Position numbers and translations under genes: made by a program | DNA from: Croceibacterium selenioxidans | GTDB lineage: Bacteria; Pseudomonadota; Alphaproteobacteria; Sphingomonadales; Sphingomonadaceae | Assembly (NCBI RefSeq): GCF_018599195.1 | Contig: NZ_JAHFVK010000001.1 | Coordinates: forward strand, 1,302,001-1,366,000 | DNA: 64,000 nucleotides | Reading direction: 5' to 3' | Part shown: piece by piece, positions 16,519 through 27,490 of the stretch | Layout: each line of letters opens with the position of its first letter | Numbering within the stretch: position 1 is the first letter of the stretch | Notes under the pieces: generated by a model | The model's database searches: none | What the model was told of the DNA's origin: nothing | What the model saw: only the letters and a program-made list of their open reading frames with translations

Positions 16519-17721
16519 TCATCCGGTCGATTTCTTCGCCGCGTCTAACGACACGACATTGTCTCCTTCACCAGAGAGCGACGGGGCCACAAAGCGACCC
16601 CACGCATCCATCAGTGATTGGCGCATGTCCCGCAGATCCGACCGCAGATAGGCTTGCTCGGTGGCCGTACCGACCTTGTGAGCCAGCGCCATCTCGGCAA
16701 CCATGGCCGGAATGGTCGGCATCATCTCTGCCGCCCAATCGCGGAAGCTCGAACGAAAGCCATGCACGGTGGCAGTCTGCTTTGACGCGCGCATGATTTT
16801 GGAAAGCGTCATATCGCTAAGTGTGCTTTTGGGACGCGAACCCGGGAAGATGAGACCCACTTTGCCGAATAGCTCACCAGCTCGTTTCAAGATCGCGATC
16901 GAAGCCTCATTGAGCGTCACGACATGCTTGTCGCGCATCTTCATCATCACAGCAGGCCTGGTCCAGGTGCGCGCTTCCAAATCGACTTGCGTCCATTCAG
17001 CATTTCGCACTTCCCCGCTCCGCGCGGCGGTCAGGATGGTAAACAGAAGCGCGAGCCGGCCCGAGGTATCCTCCTTACCCAGCTGGTCGGTCATGAAGGC
17101 AGGTACGTCAGCAAACGGCATGGCCGCGAAGTTTCCACCTTTGGGCTGCTTCGCGAGGCCGTCACTGATGTCCTTGGATTCTGGTACAGGTCCGCGCCAA
17201 CCCTGTGCCTTGGCGTAGCGGAGCACCTGCATGACGCGTGCTCTGAGCTTTTTCGCAATCTGCGGCTTGGCAATCCAGGTTGATGACAGCGCAGCTATCA
17301 CGGCGGCAGCGTCGACATCGTCGACGCGTTTCGCGCCGATCCGCGGTACGATGTGATCTCTCAAAGACTGCTCGAAGCTCTTCGCCGCTTTGTCAGTCCA
17401 CCCCTTCTTCTTTTCACGATGGGTGGCCTCCATCGCCGCCGTAAAAGTCGGAATGGAGACTTTTTCACGATCCCGTTCAGCTATCGCGTTGGCACCACGA
17501 CGAGCGAGCTTACGCAGCTTCGCGGCCTCCTCACGGGCCTCTGCGAGCGAACGATCGGCGGGATATCCTCCTAGGCCAATATCCTGGCGACGACCCTGGA
17601 ACTGCACACGCAAGACCCAGGATTTCGCACCACTCGGCTTCACACGAAGGTATAGCCCAGCACCATCACCATAAGTGCCGGGCTTTGCATTTTTGACCTT
17701 CAGTTCGGTAAGCTTGCCCAC
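16519..17721 (-). CDS. Tyrosine integrase, P4/DUF4102 type
   Basis: A 400-residue site-specific recombinase with GTG start. The N-terminal DUF4102 arm-binding domain is visible (GDGAGLYLRV, then RQDIGLGGYP), then a core-binding SAM-like helical domain, then the catalytic domain with Arg234 (TAARSGEVR), His320 and Arg323 (HGFRSSFRDWAAE), His348 (ALAHKVG) and nucleophile Tyr358 (AYLRSD). All catalytic residues are present. This family usually integrates at the 3' end of tRNA or tmRNA genes; I see no tRNA remnant in the 200 bases to its right. Confidence 0.95.
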   Translation of the reverse strand: MGKLTELKVKNAKPGTYGDGAGLYLRVKPSGAKSWVLRVQFQGRRQDIGLGGYPADRSLAEAREEAAKLRKLARRGANAIAERDREKVSIPTFTAAMEATHREKKKGWTDKAAKSFEQSLRDHIVPRIGAKRVDDVDAAAVIAALSSTWIAKPQIAKKLRARVMQVLRYAKAQGWRGPVPESKDISDGLAKQPKGGNFAAMPFADVPAFMTDQLGKEDTSGRLALLFTILTAARSGEVRNAEWTQVDLEARTWTRPAVMMKMRDKHVVTLNEASIAILKRAGELFGKVGLIFPGSRPKSTLSDMTLSKIMRASKQTATVHGFRSSFRDWAAEMMPTIPAMVAEMALAHKVGTATEQAYLRSDLRDMRQSLMDAWGRFVAPSLSGEGDNVVSLDAAKKSTG

Positions 17722-17922
17722 GCGCGGGAACCCTCGTTGGTTCCCACATCTTGACGCGACTTTGAGCGACTGTCAACGAACAGATACGGACACCCAACTG
17801 CCTAACACCTAGGATTTGCGCGTCTTTTTGAACAATAATGAACGACGCCGGACGTTAGTTATAGTCCAACTCGGGGAGCCACTCTTCAACACTAAATAGC
17901 CGAATTTGCGCGAGTTCCGCCC
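17722..17922. other. Probable right junction of the element
   Basis: About 200 bases with no gene between the integrase start and the chromosomal methyltransferase stop. It contains a 9-base direct repeat ATTTGCGCG at 17814-17822 and 17904-17912, and the palindrome CCTAGG. The attachment core should lie here, but without the left junction it cannot be defined. Confidence 0.4.
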
Positions 17923-18669
17923 TCAGGCGGGCTTGCGGAAACGCATGGCGAATTTTTCGGTTTCACCCTGTACCGAGGGGTCCCGGACGCCGGCGGTCTT
18001 CGGATCGGCCGGATTCTTGAGCAGGTCGGACTGAGCATCGAGCGCGAAGCCGGCTGCGGTCATTTCCCGCACCACCGCGGCCGGTTCGATGCGATGCAGT
18101 GTCGAGGTGACCGTCGTTCCCGCACCGTCCGCCGCCGCGTGGTCTTCGACGAAGAAGATGCCTCCCGGCTTCAAGGCCGAGAAAACCGAGCTATTGATCG
18201 CGGCGACGTTCGCCGTCGGACCGTTATGGAAGTCGTGATAATTCTCGGTCGTCCAGACAAGGTCGACGGGCTCGGGCAACTTTATGTCAGCATAGTCGAC
18301 GGTGACGACCCTCACGTTGGGATATTGCGCCGCCAGCGCGTTGATGGCGTCCATCGCGCCGGGACGGTTGGCAAAGGCCGCGGGCACCATGGCGTAGACC
18401 TTGCCTTCAGGTCCCACCGCCTTGGCGAGGATGCGGGTGTAATATCCCCCGCCCGGTGCCATCTCAGCCACGATTGCACCCGGTTTCACCCCGGCAAAGG
18501 CCACGATTTCCGCCGGCTTGCGCGCCGCGTCCCGCGCTGTGTCGGTCTCGGGACGCTGAGCATCGGCCACAGCAGCCGCGATTGCCGCGACAGGATCGGC
18601 TCCCTGAGCGATTGCCGTGCCCGACAAGGCCAAGCCGGAAACCACCAAGGCCAACGCCACTCGCTTCAT
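17923..18669 (-). CDS. Exported class I SAM-dependent methyltransferase
   Basis: About 248 residues from the ATG at 18669, which begins a clear Sec signal peptide (MKRVALALVVSGLALSGTAI, cleavage after AQG or just before). The mature part has a Rossmann methyltransferase core: VAEMAPGGGYYTRILA is motif I, VDLVWTTENYHDF motif II-like, and LKPGGIFFVEDH motif post-II, matching the COG4798 predicted methyltransferases. The signal peptide places it in the periplasm, where SAM is not expected, so the ligand or location is open. Divergent from the DUF808 gene. Confidence 0.85.
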   Translation of the reverse strand: MKRVALALVVSGLALSGTAIAQGADPVAAIAAAVADAQRPETDTARDAARKPAEIVAFAGVKPGAIVAEMAPGGGYYTRILAKAVGPEGKVYAMVPAAFANRPGAMDAINALAAQYPNVRVVTVDYADIKLPEPVDLVWTTENYHDFHNGPTANVAAINSSVFSALKPGGIFFVEDHAAADGAGTTVTSTLHRIEPAAVVREMTAAGFALDAQSDLLKNPADPKTAGVRDPSVQGETEKFAMRFRKPA

Positions 18670-18765
18670 CGACTTTCTCCCACGCGCTGTTGTTTGGCTT
18701 GCAATGCCATCGCAAGTCATGGACTGCCAGCATATTGCGCCAGTGCGCAGGGATCAGGAGTTTGC

Positions 18766-19701
18766 ATGCCCGGGGGATTGGTCGCGCTGCTCGATGACAT
18801 CGCCACGTTGGCGAAGCTTGCTGCGACGTCGATAGACGACGTCGCCGGAGCAGCTGGCAAGGCAGGCACAAAAGCGGCCGGGGTCGTGATCGACGACACG
18901 GCAGTTACGCCGAAATACGTCGTGGGACTCTCGCCCGAGCGCGAGTTGCCGATCATCGCCAAGATCACTCTGGGCTCCTTGCGCAACAAGCTGCTGTTCC
19001 TTCTGCCTGCGGCGCTGCTGCTCAGCGCATTCGCCCCTTGGGCGATAACCCCCCTGCTCATGGTCGGTGGCGCCTATCTCGCCTTCGAAGCGACCGAGAA
19101 GATCTGGGAATCCCTCTCCCACACCAGTCACGCGGAGGAAGTGACCGAGATCACCGACGCAAAGGAACTCGAGGACCGCCAGGTGGGCGGCGCAATCCGC
19201 ACCGATTTCATCTTGTCCGCGGAGATCATGGCCATCGCGCTGAATAGCCTGCCCCCCTTGTCGCTGCCGATGCAGGCAGCGGTGCTGGCGGCTGTGGCGG
19301 TCGTAATCACCCTTGGCGTCTATGGAGCCGTGGCCCTGCTGGTGAAGATGGACGACCTGGGATTGCACCTGTCCGCGCGGCCCCAGGCCTACCTGCGCAA
19401 GATCGGACATGGTCTGGTGAACTCGATGCCCTACCTCCTCCAGGCGCTCTCGATCATTGGCACTGCGGCGATGCTATGGGTTGGCGGCGGAATCTTCGTC
19501 CATGGGCTTGAGCAATTCGGCCTCGGCGTGATCCCGCACACCATCCACGACCTGGCCGTTGCCGTAAGCGAGACCGTCTCGTTCGCTCCCGCCGTGCTTC
19601 AATGGGTCGTCGAAGCGCTCGGAGCGGCGGTGGTCGGTCTCATCGTCGGCAGCGCGATTATCGCGGTGCTTCACGTGCTACCGAAGAAGAAACCGGCCTA
19701 A
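18766..19701 (+). CDS. DUF808 (YedI family) inner membrane protein
   Basis: 311 residues from the ATG at 18766, with CAGGAG 6 bases upstream; the frame is open far upstream, over the methyltransferase, but that part is shadow. The start MPGGLVALLDDIATLAKLAA and the later ITPLLMVGGAYLAFEATEK are hallmarks of the DUF808/YedI family, with about five to six membrane helices. Role unknown. Its stop overlaps that of the convergent MFS gene (19698-19701). Confidence 0.9.
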   Translation: MPGGLVALLDDIATLAKLAATSIDDVAGAAGKAGTKAAGVVIDDTAVTPKYVVGLSPERELPIIAKITLGSLRNKLLFLLPAALLLSAFAPWAITPLLMVGGAYLAFEATEKIWESLSHTSHAEEVTEITDAKELEDRQVGGAIRTDFILSAEIMAIALNSLPPLSLPMQAAVLAAVAVVITLGVYGAVALLVKMDDLGLHLSARPQAYLRKIGHGLVNSMPYLLQALSIIGTAAMLWVGGGIFVHGLEQFGLGVIPHTIHDLAVAVSETVSFAPAVLQWVVEALGAAVVGLIVGSAIIAVLHVLPKKKPA

Positions 19702-20888
19702 GCCGCCACCACCCGCGCCTTGTCTGTGATCCGCACCGCCTGCAACGCGACGAGCGCCACCAGCCCGATCATTACCGCACCCACGTACCAGGGCGCGTCA
19801 TGGCCAACCTGGCCGTAGATCAGACCGAACAACGGCGGCATGACGATACGGCCGACCGCGTTCGAAGCCATCATCAGCCCCATAGTGCTACCCTGCCGTT
19901 CAGGAGGCGTATTGCGCGACAGCAGCGCACCGGCCGAAGGAAACGCAAGGCTGTGGCCCGTCATCAGCAGCCCCATCAGCAGCACACCGGAGATCGGCAT
20001 ACGGATGATGGGCTGCAGCGCCATCGATAGCGCCAGAAGCGAAAGCCCAATCACGATCACCCGCGCTTCGCCATACCGCGCCGCAAGCGGGCCGATCAGG
20101 AACAACTGGCTTAACAAACCGCCTCCGCCGATGGCGAGGAACGCGAAGCCGAGATCCTTGGCGTTCCAACCGAAGTTCTCCTCGCTCCAAAGCCCGTAGA
20201 TCGCCTCCATCGAGGCGAACAGGGCGATGCCGAAGAACGAGATCACAAACAGTCTTAGCAACAGCGGTTGACCGCCGACGAAGGCGAAGGCCTCGCTGTA
20301 CTTGGGCAGCGGCGCGCCCTTTCCCTTGGGTGGCACCGCGTCACGGAGGACGGCAAGGCACCAGAGTGAGGCGAGGATCGAAAACCCGCCGGCAATGAAG
20401 ATCGGCAAGCGGAAGCTGGCGGCCACGGCCTCTTCACCAGCAAACAAGCCGCCGATGACCGGCCCGAAGGCAAAGCCGAGACTGAAGGCCGCGCCGAACA
20501 GACCCATGGTCTTGGCCCGGCGTTCAGGCGTGGAGACATCGGCGATGAAGCCCTGCGCGACGCTCAGGGTTCCGGAAAAGAACCCGCTCACAATGCGGAT
20601 GAGGATAGCGGCCCAAAGTGTGGGCGCATAAGCGAAAGCGAAATAGCTCAGCCCGGCAACGAAGGTTGTGAGCGCCAAGACCTTGCGTCGTCCCCAAACG
20701 TCCGACTGCCGGCCCCAATGGATTTCTCCGAACACGTTGCCGAAGCTATAAGCCGCGAACAGCATGGCGATTTCGTAGGGCTGCGCGTCGAACACCTGCC
20801 CGTAGAAGGGCAACAGCGGCAGAATCAGGCTGAATCCCGCGATGTTGATGAAGACCGCGACCAGCAGCGGTGGAAGGCGTTTATCCAC
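19698..20888 (-). CDS. MFS transporter, Tet/TCR-like
   Basis: About 396 residues from a GTG at 20888 that overlaps the stop of the SMP-30 gene by 8 bases; a longer frame to 20951 lies within that gene. Twelve hydrophobic segments are visible. The loop between helices 2 and 3 reads GRQSDVWGRRKVL, the MFS signature. Overall it resembles the drug:proton antiporter branch that includes TetA. Coupling to a lactonase-type gene suggests sugar-acid or small-metabolite export or uptake rather than drug resistance, but substrate cannot be read from sequence. Confidence 0.85.
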   Translation of the reverse strand: MDKRLPPLLVAVFINIAGFSLILPLLPFYGQVFDAQPYEIAMLFAAYSFGNVFGEIHWGRQSDVWGRRKVLALTTFVAGLSYFAFAYAPTLWAAILIRIVSGFFSGTLSVAQGFIADVSTPERRAKTMGLFGAAFSLGFAFGPVIGGLFAGEEAVAASFRLPIFIAGGFSILASLWCLAVLRDAVPPKGKGAPLPKYSEAFAFVGGQPLLLRLFVISFFGIALFASMEAIYGLWSEENFGWNAKDLGFAFLAIGGGGLLSQLFLIGPLAARYGEARVIVIGLSLLALSMALQPIIRMPISGVLLMGLLMTGHSLAFPSAGALLSRNTPPERQGSTMGLMMASNAVGRIVMPPLFGLIYGQVGHDAPWYVGAVMIGLVALVALQAVRITDKARVVAA

Positions 20889-21747
20889 GGTATCTTGGCT
20901 CCGGCAGGCCGCGCACACCGAGGCCGTCAATAACGTAACACCATCCGTCACCCACAGCCGGCTCGCGACCGAGGAATGAAGGGTCGATGCTGGGAACGAA
21001 GAGTCGATCGAGATCAGGGCCGAAGAACATGCAGCTGGCGGGCAGCTTGGTCGGCATCTCGATCACCTGTTTGACTTCACCGGCAGGAGATAGGCACAGG
21101 ACCACCCCTCCTTCGCAGATCGCTACCCACATGTTGCCGTCGGCGTCGATCGTCGCCCCGTCGGGAATGGGGCCATAATCGGTGGTATCGAAGAATACTC
21201 GCCGGTTCGACGCCGTGCCCCGCGCGAGGTCGTAGTCGTAAGCGTAGATCGCCTGGCGCATTGAGTCAGCATGATAGAGGATAAGGCTATCGGGCGAAAA
21301 ACACGGGCCGTTGCCCAAAGTTACGCCGTCGTCGAGTTGGGTGATGCTGCCGTCCGGACCCAATGTGTAGAGACCGCCAATGGGGTCTTTCGCCTGACGA
21401 TGGCTGGTCCCAAACAGGAAGCGCCCGGCCCGGTCGACTTTGCCGTCGGCCAGCTGCGTCGCAGGGTCTGGCGGGTTGAAAAGGGCGAACGGGGTGACTT
21501 CGCCGCTCTCGAAATCGAGAGCGTGGATCCCATCGGGCAGCGACACGATCGCACCGCCCTGTTCGCGCAAAGCCATTGATCCAATCATCGCCGGGACGGC
21601 CCAACTCCGGTGATCGCCGGACGCCGGGTCCCAACGAAAGACCCGTTTTTCAAGAATATCGATGTAATAGAGCGCTTGCTCGCCCTCATCCCAAACCGGA
21701 CCCTCGCCCACCGAGCAGCGAGGGAGCGGCAAGCGCGTGATCTTCAT
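20881..21747 (-). CDS. SMP-30/gluconolactonase family protein
   Basis: A 288-residue six-bladed beta-propeller of the SMP-30/LRE family. The start CSVGEGPVWDE carries the metal-binding Glu, and NGPCFSPD and the GATIDADGNMW segment hold further metal ligands. It likely hydrolyses a sugar lactone with a divalent metal. It is followed with overlap by an MFS transporter, so the pair may handle a sugar acid. Confidence 0.88.
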   Translation of the reverse strand: MKITRLPLPRCSVGEGPVWDEGEQALYYIDILEKRVFRWDPASGDHRSWAVPAMIGSMALREQGGAIVSLPDGIHALDFESGEVTPFALFNPPDPATQLADGKVDRAGRFLFGTSHRQAKDPIGGLYTLGPDGSITQLDDGVTLGNGPCFSPDSLILYHADSMRQAIYAYDYDLARGTASNRRVFFDTTDYGPIPDGATIDADGNMWVAICEGGVVLCLSPAGEVKQVIEMPTKLPASCMFFGPDLDRLFVPSIDPSFLGREPAVGDGWCYVIDGLGVRGLPEPRYRG

Positions 21748-21825
21748 CGCCGGCTTCCTTTCCCGGCGACATTACTAACAGGTGTTACAATGGGGGCAAG
21801 GCCGAGGCTCGCTCAGCCGCTGATC

Positions 21826-21850
21826 CTCCCCGAGCTAGGGTCTCGGGGAG
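21826..21850 (-). terminator. Hairpin downstream of secA
   Basis: CTCCCCGAG (21826-21834) pairs with CTCGGGGAG (21842-21850), a 9-base-pair stem with 7-base loop, just after the secA stop at 21861. No U-run is present, so it may work as a weak terminator or 3' stabiliser. Confidence 0.55.
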
Positions 21851-21860
21851 AATCCAGCGT

Positions 21861-24605
<2,745 letters not shown>

Positions 24606-24691
24606 GAGGCGAATCCTGTCTGTATGAAGCTAAGGCGGCCGCGCGCCAGCGCGTGGCCGGAGTTACCGAACGGAATTGGGATGTCGCCGCG

Positions 24692-24958
24692 CTATTCGCG
24701 CGCGCGGTCAGCCTGGAGCATCACCGTGGGAACGATGAGTACGATCTTCGGCGGCCGCGGGCACATCTTGGGCTGGGCCGCGTCCCTGTCCTGACGGACG
24801 GCGAGACGCGCAGCCGAAGCTCCCACTTGCGCAGAGCAGGCGTAACCAACATCGACTGTCCGCACGCTCTCGACGTCGAAAATCCGCGCCTGCGCAGGCT
24901 GCGCGAGGACGGCCAGACCCGTGAGGAGGAACAGAAGAGCGGCTAGCTTCCGAAGCAT
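24692..24958 (-). CDS. Small secreted protein
   Basis: 88 residues from the ATG at 24958, starting with a signal peptide (MLRKLAALLFLLTGLAVLAQ, probable cleavage after AQA). The mature part is about 65 residues with two cysteines (YACSAQ and PKMCPRPPK) that could form a disulfide, and a hydrophobic IVLIVPTVML strand. No named family. It lies upstream of secA on the same strand and divergent from argJ; a peptidylprolyl isomerase I would expect beside argJ in related genomes is absent here. Confidence 0.65.
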   Translation of the reverse strand: MLRKLAALLFLLTGLAVLAQPAQARIFDVESVRTVDVGYACSAQVGASAARLAVRQDRDAAQPKMCPRPPKIVLIVPTVMLQADRARE

Positions 24959-25046
24959 CGCGGAGAAAGATAGTTCGTGCTCTGGCAAAGGTCCAGCAGC
25001 AATGCGCGTTTACGCGGGCACAGCTGGGTATTACAGGCGCTTGCCC

Positions 25047-26273
25047 ATGGACCTCGAACGCTCTCCGCTCGCCCAGCCCTTTCCCGAGATTCCCTCGATC
25101 GACGGTGTCACACTGCGCATTGCCCGTGCCCACTACAAGTCCTGGGATCGCTGCGATTTGACGTACGTCGAGTTGGCGGAAGGAACCACGGTTGCCGGGG
25201 TATTCACCAAGAACGTGTGCTGTTCGAGCGAGGTTGAGCTGGGGCGCGAGCAGGTACGGCTTGGACGTGCACGGGCCCTTGTGGTGAACGCGGGGAACTC
25301 CAACGCCTTTACCGGCTATCGAGGACGGGAAGCGGTCGAGCAGATCATGGCCCAGGTCGCCGCCCATCTCGATTGCCAGCCAAGCGACGTCTTCGTGTCG
25401 TCCACCGGCGTGATCGGCGTGCCCTTGCCGAAGGACAAGGCGCGCGAAGGCGTGGCGTCAGTGCTGCAGGCTCCTGCCTGTTCATGGGAAGATGCCGCCA
25501 TAACCATCGGAACGACCGATACTTTCTCAAAAGGCGCGGTAGCCAAGGCGGTTATCGGAGATAGGACGGTCACGATCGGCGGGATCATCAAGGGTTCCGG
25601 CATGATTGCGCCAGACATGGCCACCATGCTCGGCTACATTTTCACCGACGCCGCGGTCGAGCCCGGGTTCTTGCAACAGTGCCTCTCTGCCGCGAATGAA
25701 AGCACCTTCTCGTGCATTACGGTCGATAGCGATACCTCGACCAGCGACACGGTGTTGGCGTTCGCCACCGGCAAAGCCGGAAATGTCCCGCTCGCCTCGT
25801 TGGAGGATATCGGAAGCGAGGCCTTCGCCGCCGCGCTGCACGACGTGTGCAAGAGATTGGGCATGCTGGTCGTGCGCGATGGCGAAGGCGCCCAGAAGTT
25901 GATCGAGGTTCAGGTCTCCGGAGCTGTTTCCGATGACAGCGCGCGCCGGATCGGTCTCGCCATCGCAAACTCCCCGTTGGTCAAGACAGCCATCGCCGGC
26001 GAGGACGCCAATTGGGGCCGCGTAGTCATGGCTGTGGGCAAGGCGGGCGAGCCGGCTGACCGCGACAAGCTCTCGATCGGTTTTGGCGGGGTTTGGGCCG
26101 CGAAGGAGGGCCTGCCACTCGCCGACTATGACGAAACGCCGGTTGCGGCGCATCTCAAGGGCCGGGAGATCGACATCGAGGTCGACCTTGGTCTTGGTGA
26201 AGGGAGCGCCACGGTGTGGACCTGCGACCTGACCCACGGCTACATTGCGATAAACGCGGACTACCGCTCGTGA
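25047..26273 (+). CDS. argJ: Glutamate N-acetyltransferase / amino-acid acetyltransferase ArgJ
   Basis: 408 residues from the ATG at 25047; a longer frame to 24921 overlaps the small secreted gene. ArgJ makes N-acetylglutamate and recycles the acetyl group from N-acetylornithine in arginine synthesis. The self-cleavage site is seen at Ala192-Thr193 within KGSGMIAPDMATMLGY; Thr193 becomes the N-terminal nucleophile of the beta chain. The C-terminus GYIAINADYRS is conserved. It overlaps the next gene as GTGA. Confidence 0.97.
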   Translation: MDLERSPLAQPFPEIPSIDGVTLRIARAHYKSWDRCDLTYVELAEGTTVAGVFTKNVCCSSEVELGREQVRLGRARALVVNAGNSNAFTGYRGREAVEQIMAQVAAHLDCQPSDVFVSSTGVIGVPLPKDKAREGVASVLQAPACSWEDAAITIGTTDTFSKGAVAKAVIGDRTVTIGGIIKGSGMIAPDMATMLGYIFTDAAVEPGFLQQCLSAANESTFSCITVDSDTSTSDTVLAFATGKAGNVPLASLEDIGSEAFAAALHDVCKRLGMLVVRDGEGAQKLIEVQVSGAVSDDSARRIGLAIANSPLVKTAIAGEDANWGRVVMAVGKAGEPADRDKLSIGFGGVWAAKEGLPLADYDETPVAAHLKGREIDIEVDLGLGEGSATVWTCDLTHGYIAINADYRS

Positions 26274-27079
26274 CGCCCAACGCGCTTCATAGCGCGATGC
26301 ATGAGCTGCTGCGCGATGTCACGCGACGGGCGATCACCCCTTATTATCAGAAGCTCGCTGCTGACGAGGTCACGGCCAAGGCTGCCGATGACGTCGTAAC
26401 GGTGGCCGACAACCTGTCCGAGGAGATGCTTGCCGAAGGCCTGGCCAAGATCATTCCCGGCCTTCCTATCGTCGGCGAGGAAGCGGCGCATGCCGACGCT
26501 TCGGTGCAAGACCGTCTTTCCAGCGATTGCTGGATCGTCGACCCGCTCGATGGCACGCGCAATTTCGCCAAGGGCCAGCCTCCGTTCGGCATCCTCATCG
26601 CCATGGCCTCGGGCGGTGAGGCCCATACCGGATGGATTTACGACTGCCTGACCGATCGCTTCTGCGTGGCCCATCGCGGCAAGGGCGCGTTCGTCAACGG
26701 CGAGAAAATCAGCGCCCGCCCGACCGGCGAGAGCCCGCCGGTCGCGGCCATCTCGCTTATCTTCATGGAGGGTGCCCGGCGCGAGGCGGTCAAGGAAGCC
26801 GCCGCTGGCTATCGCCTGGTCGACGTCCCTTATTGCGCCGCGGAGCAATATCCGCGCCTGGCCCTGGGAGTGAACGACGTTTCCATCTTCGAACGCACGC
26901 TCGCCTGGGACCATGCCGCAGGGGTGCTGTGGCTCAATGAGGCAGGCGGAAAGGTCGCGCGCCTCGATGGCTCACCGTACCGGGTCGACGAGTGGGCTCG
27001 CAAAGGCCTGGTCGGCGCAGCGTCACCCGCTTTGTGGGATGAAATGGCCACCCGGCTGGCAAACCTGCCGCCGGAGTGA
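26270..27079 (+). CDS. Inositol monophosphatase family phosphatase (histidinol-phosphatase-like)
   Basis: About 269 residues from a GTG at 26270 overlapping the argJ stop; an ATG nine codons later is an alternative. Metal-binding motifs are complete: GEEAAH (about residue 70), WIVDPLDGTRNF (about 88-99) and WDHAAGVLWLNEAGG (about 213-227). The family includes HisN-type histidinol-phosphatases in Alphaproteobacteria; coupling with argJ would fit amino-acid synthesis, but inositol or CysQ-like substrates cannot be excluded. Confidence 0.88.
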   Translation: MTPNALHSAMHELLRDVTRRAITPYYQKLAADEVTAKAADDVVTVADNLSEEMLAEGLAKIIPGLPIVGEEAAHADASVQDRLSSDCWIVDPLDGTRNFAKGQPPFGILIAMASGGEAHTGWIYDCLTDRFCVAHRGKGAFVNGEKISARPTGESPPVAAISLIFMEGARREAVKEAAAGYRLVDVPYCAAEQYPRLALGVNDVSIFERTLAWDHAAGVLWLNEAGGKVARLDGSPYRVDEWARKGLVGAASPALWDEMATRLANLPPE

Positions 27080-27080
27080 G

Positions 27081-27104
27081 TCCCCTCCCGCCAACGGGAG
27101 GGGA
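27081..27104. terminator. Bidirectional terminator between the phosphatase and trxA
   Basis: TCCCCTCCCG and CGGGAGGGGA form a perfect 10-base-pair stem with a CCAA loop between two convergent genes, followed on the plus strand by a short T-containing tract. It can serve both strands. Confidence 0.8.
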
Positions 27105-27111
27105 GTAACTT

Positions 27112-27432
27112 TTAGATGACGCTTTCGATCCAACCCTTGAGCTGGCTCTTCGGTGCAGCGCCGAGCTTCTGCGCGATGGGCTGACCGTTCTTGTAGAGGA
27201 TCATCAGCGGAATCGACTGCACGCCAATCTGGCCGGGCACTTCCGGATTCTCCATGATGTCCATCTTGGCGATGGTCACCTGACCGGCCAATTCTTCGCT
27301 GATTTCCTCCAGCGCAGGAGCGATCATCTTACAGGGGCCGCACCAATCCGCCCAGAAATCGACCAGCACCGGAGTCTCGGAATCGAGGACGTCCGCCTGG
27401 AAGCTGGCATCGGTAACGTTTTTGGTGGCCAT
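27112..27432 (-). CDS. trxA: Thioredoxin
   Basis: A 106-residue thioredoxin with the WCGPCK active site at about residues 30-35, the cis-Pro in SIPLMILYKNG and standard length. It is the general disulfide reductase of the cytoplasm. It follows addA on the same strand by 58 bases. Confidence 0.97.
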   Translation of the reverse strand: MATKNVTDASFQADVLDSETPVLVDFWADWCGPCKMIAPALEEISEELAGQVTIAKMDIMENPEVPGQIGVQSIPLMILYKNGQPIAQKLGAAPKSQLKGWIESVI

Positions 27433-27490
27433 GTCTTAGCTCCTGTTCTTGGACCGATTATCTAGGCAGCCTGATCCAAGTGGCAACGGC

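Larger units (their letters stand above)
307..17721. mobile_element. Phage-derived integrated element, capsid genes missing
   Basis: The stretch holds a tyrosine integrase at its right end, an excisionase-like HTH gene, a RepA-like ATPase, a VRR-NUC nuclease, terminase small and large subunits, an HK97-gp10-like protein, a tape measure protein and a DUF6950 tail protein, nearly all on the minus strand and mostly joined by ATGA or TGATG overlaps. Portal, protease, capsid, connector, tail tube and tail-tip genes are not found. Two plus-strand cargo genes interrupt the run at 7.9-9.4 kb. Boundaries are approximate: the right end lies between the integrase start and the chromosomal methyltransferase, and the left end may lie outside the window. 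It could be a decayed prophage or a satellite-like element. Confidence 0.85.

Noticed and set aside
17741-17922. tRNA remnant as integration site
   Set aside because: No T-loop GTTCGAATC-like sequence or acceptor pairing is present.
18094-18765. Upstream extension of the DUF808 reading frame
   Set aside because: It runs antisense over the methyltransferase gene; the ATG at 18766 with its ribosome binding site and family start is right.
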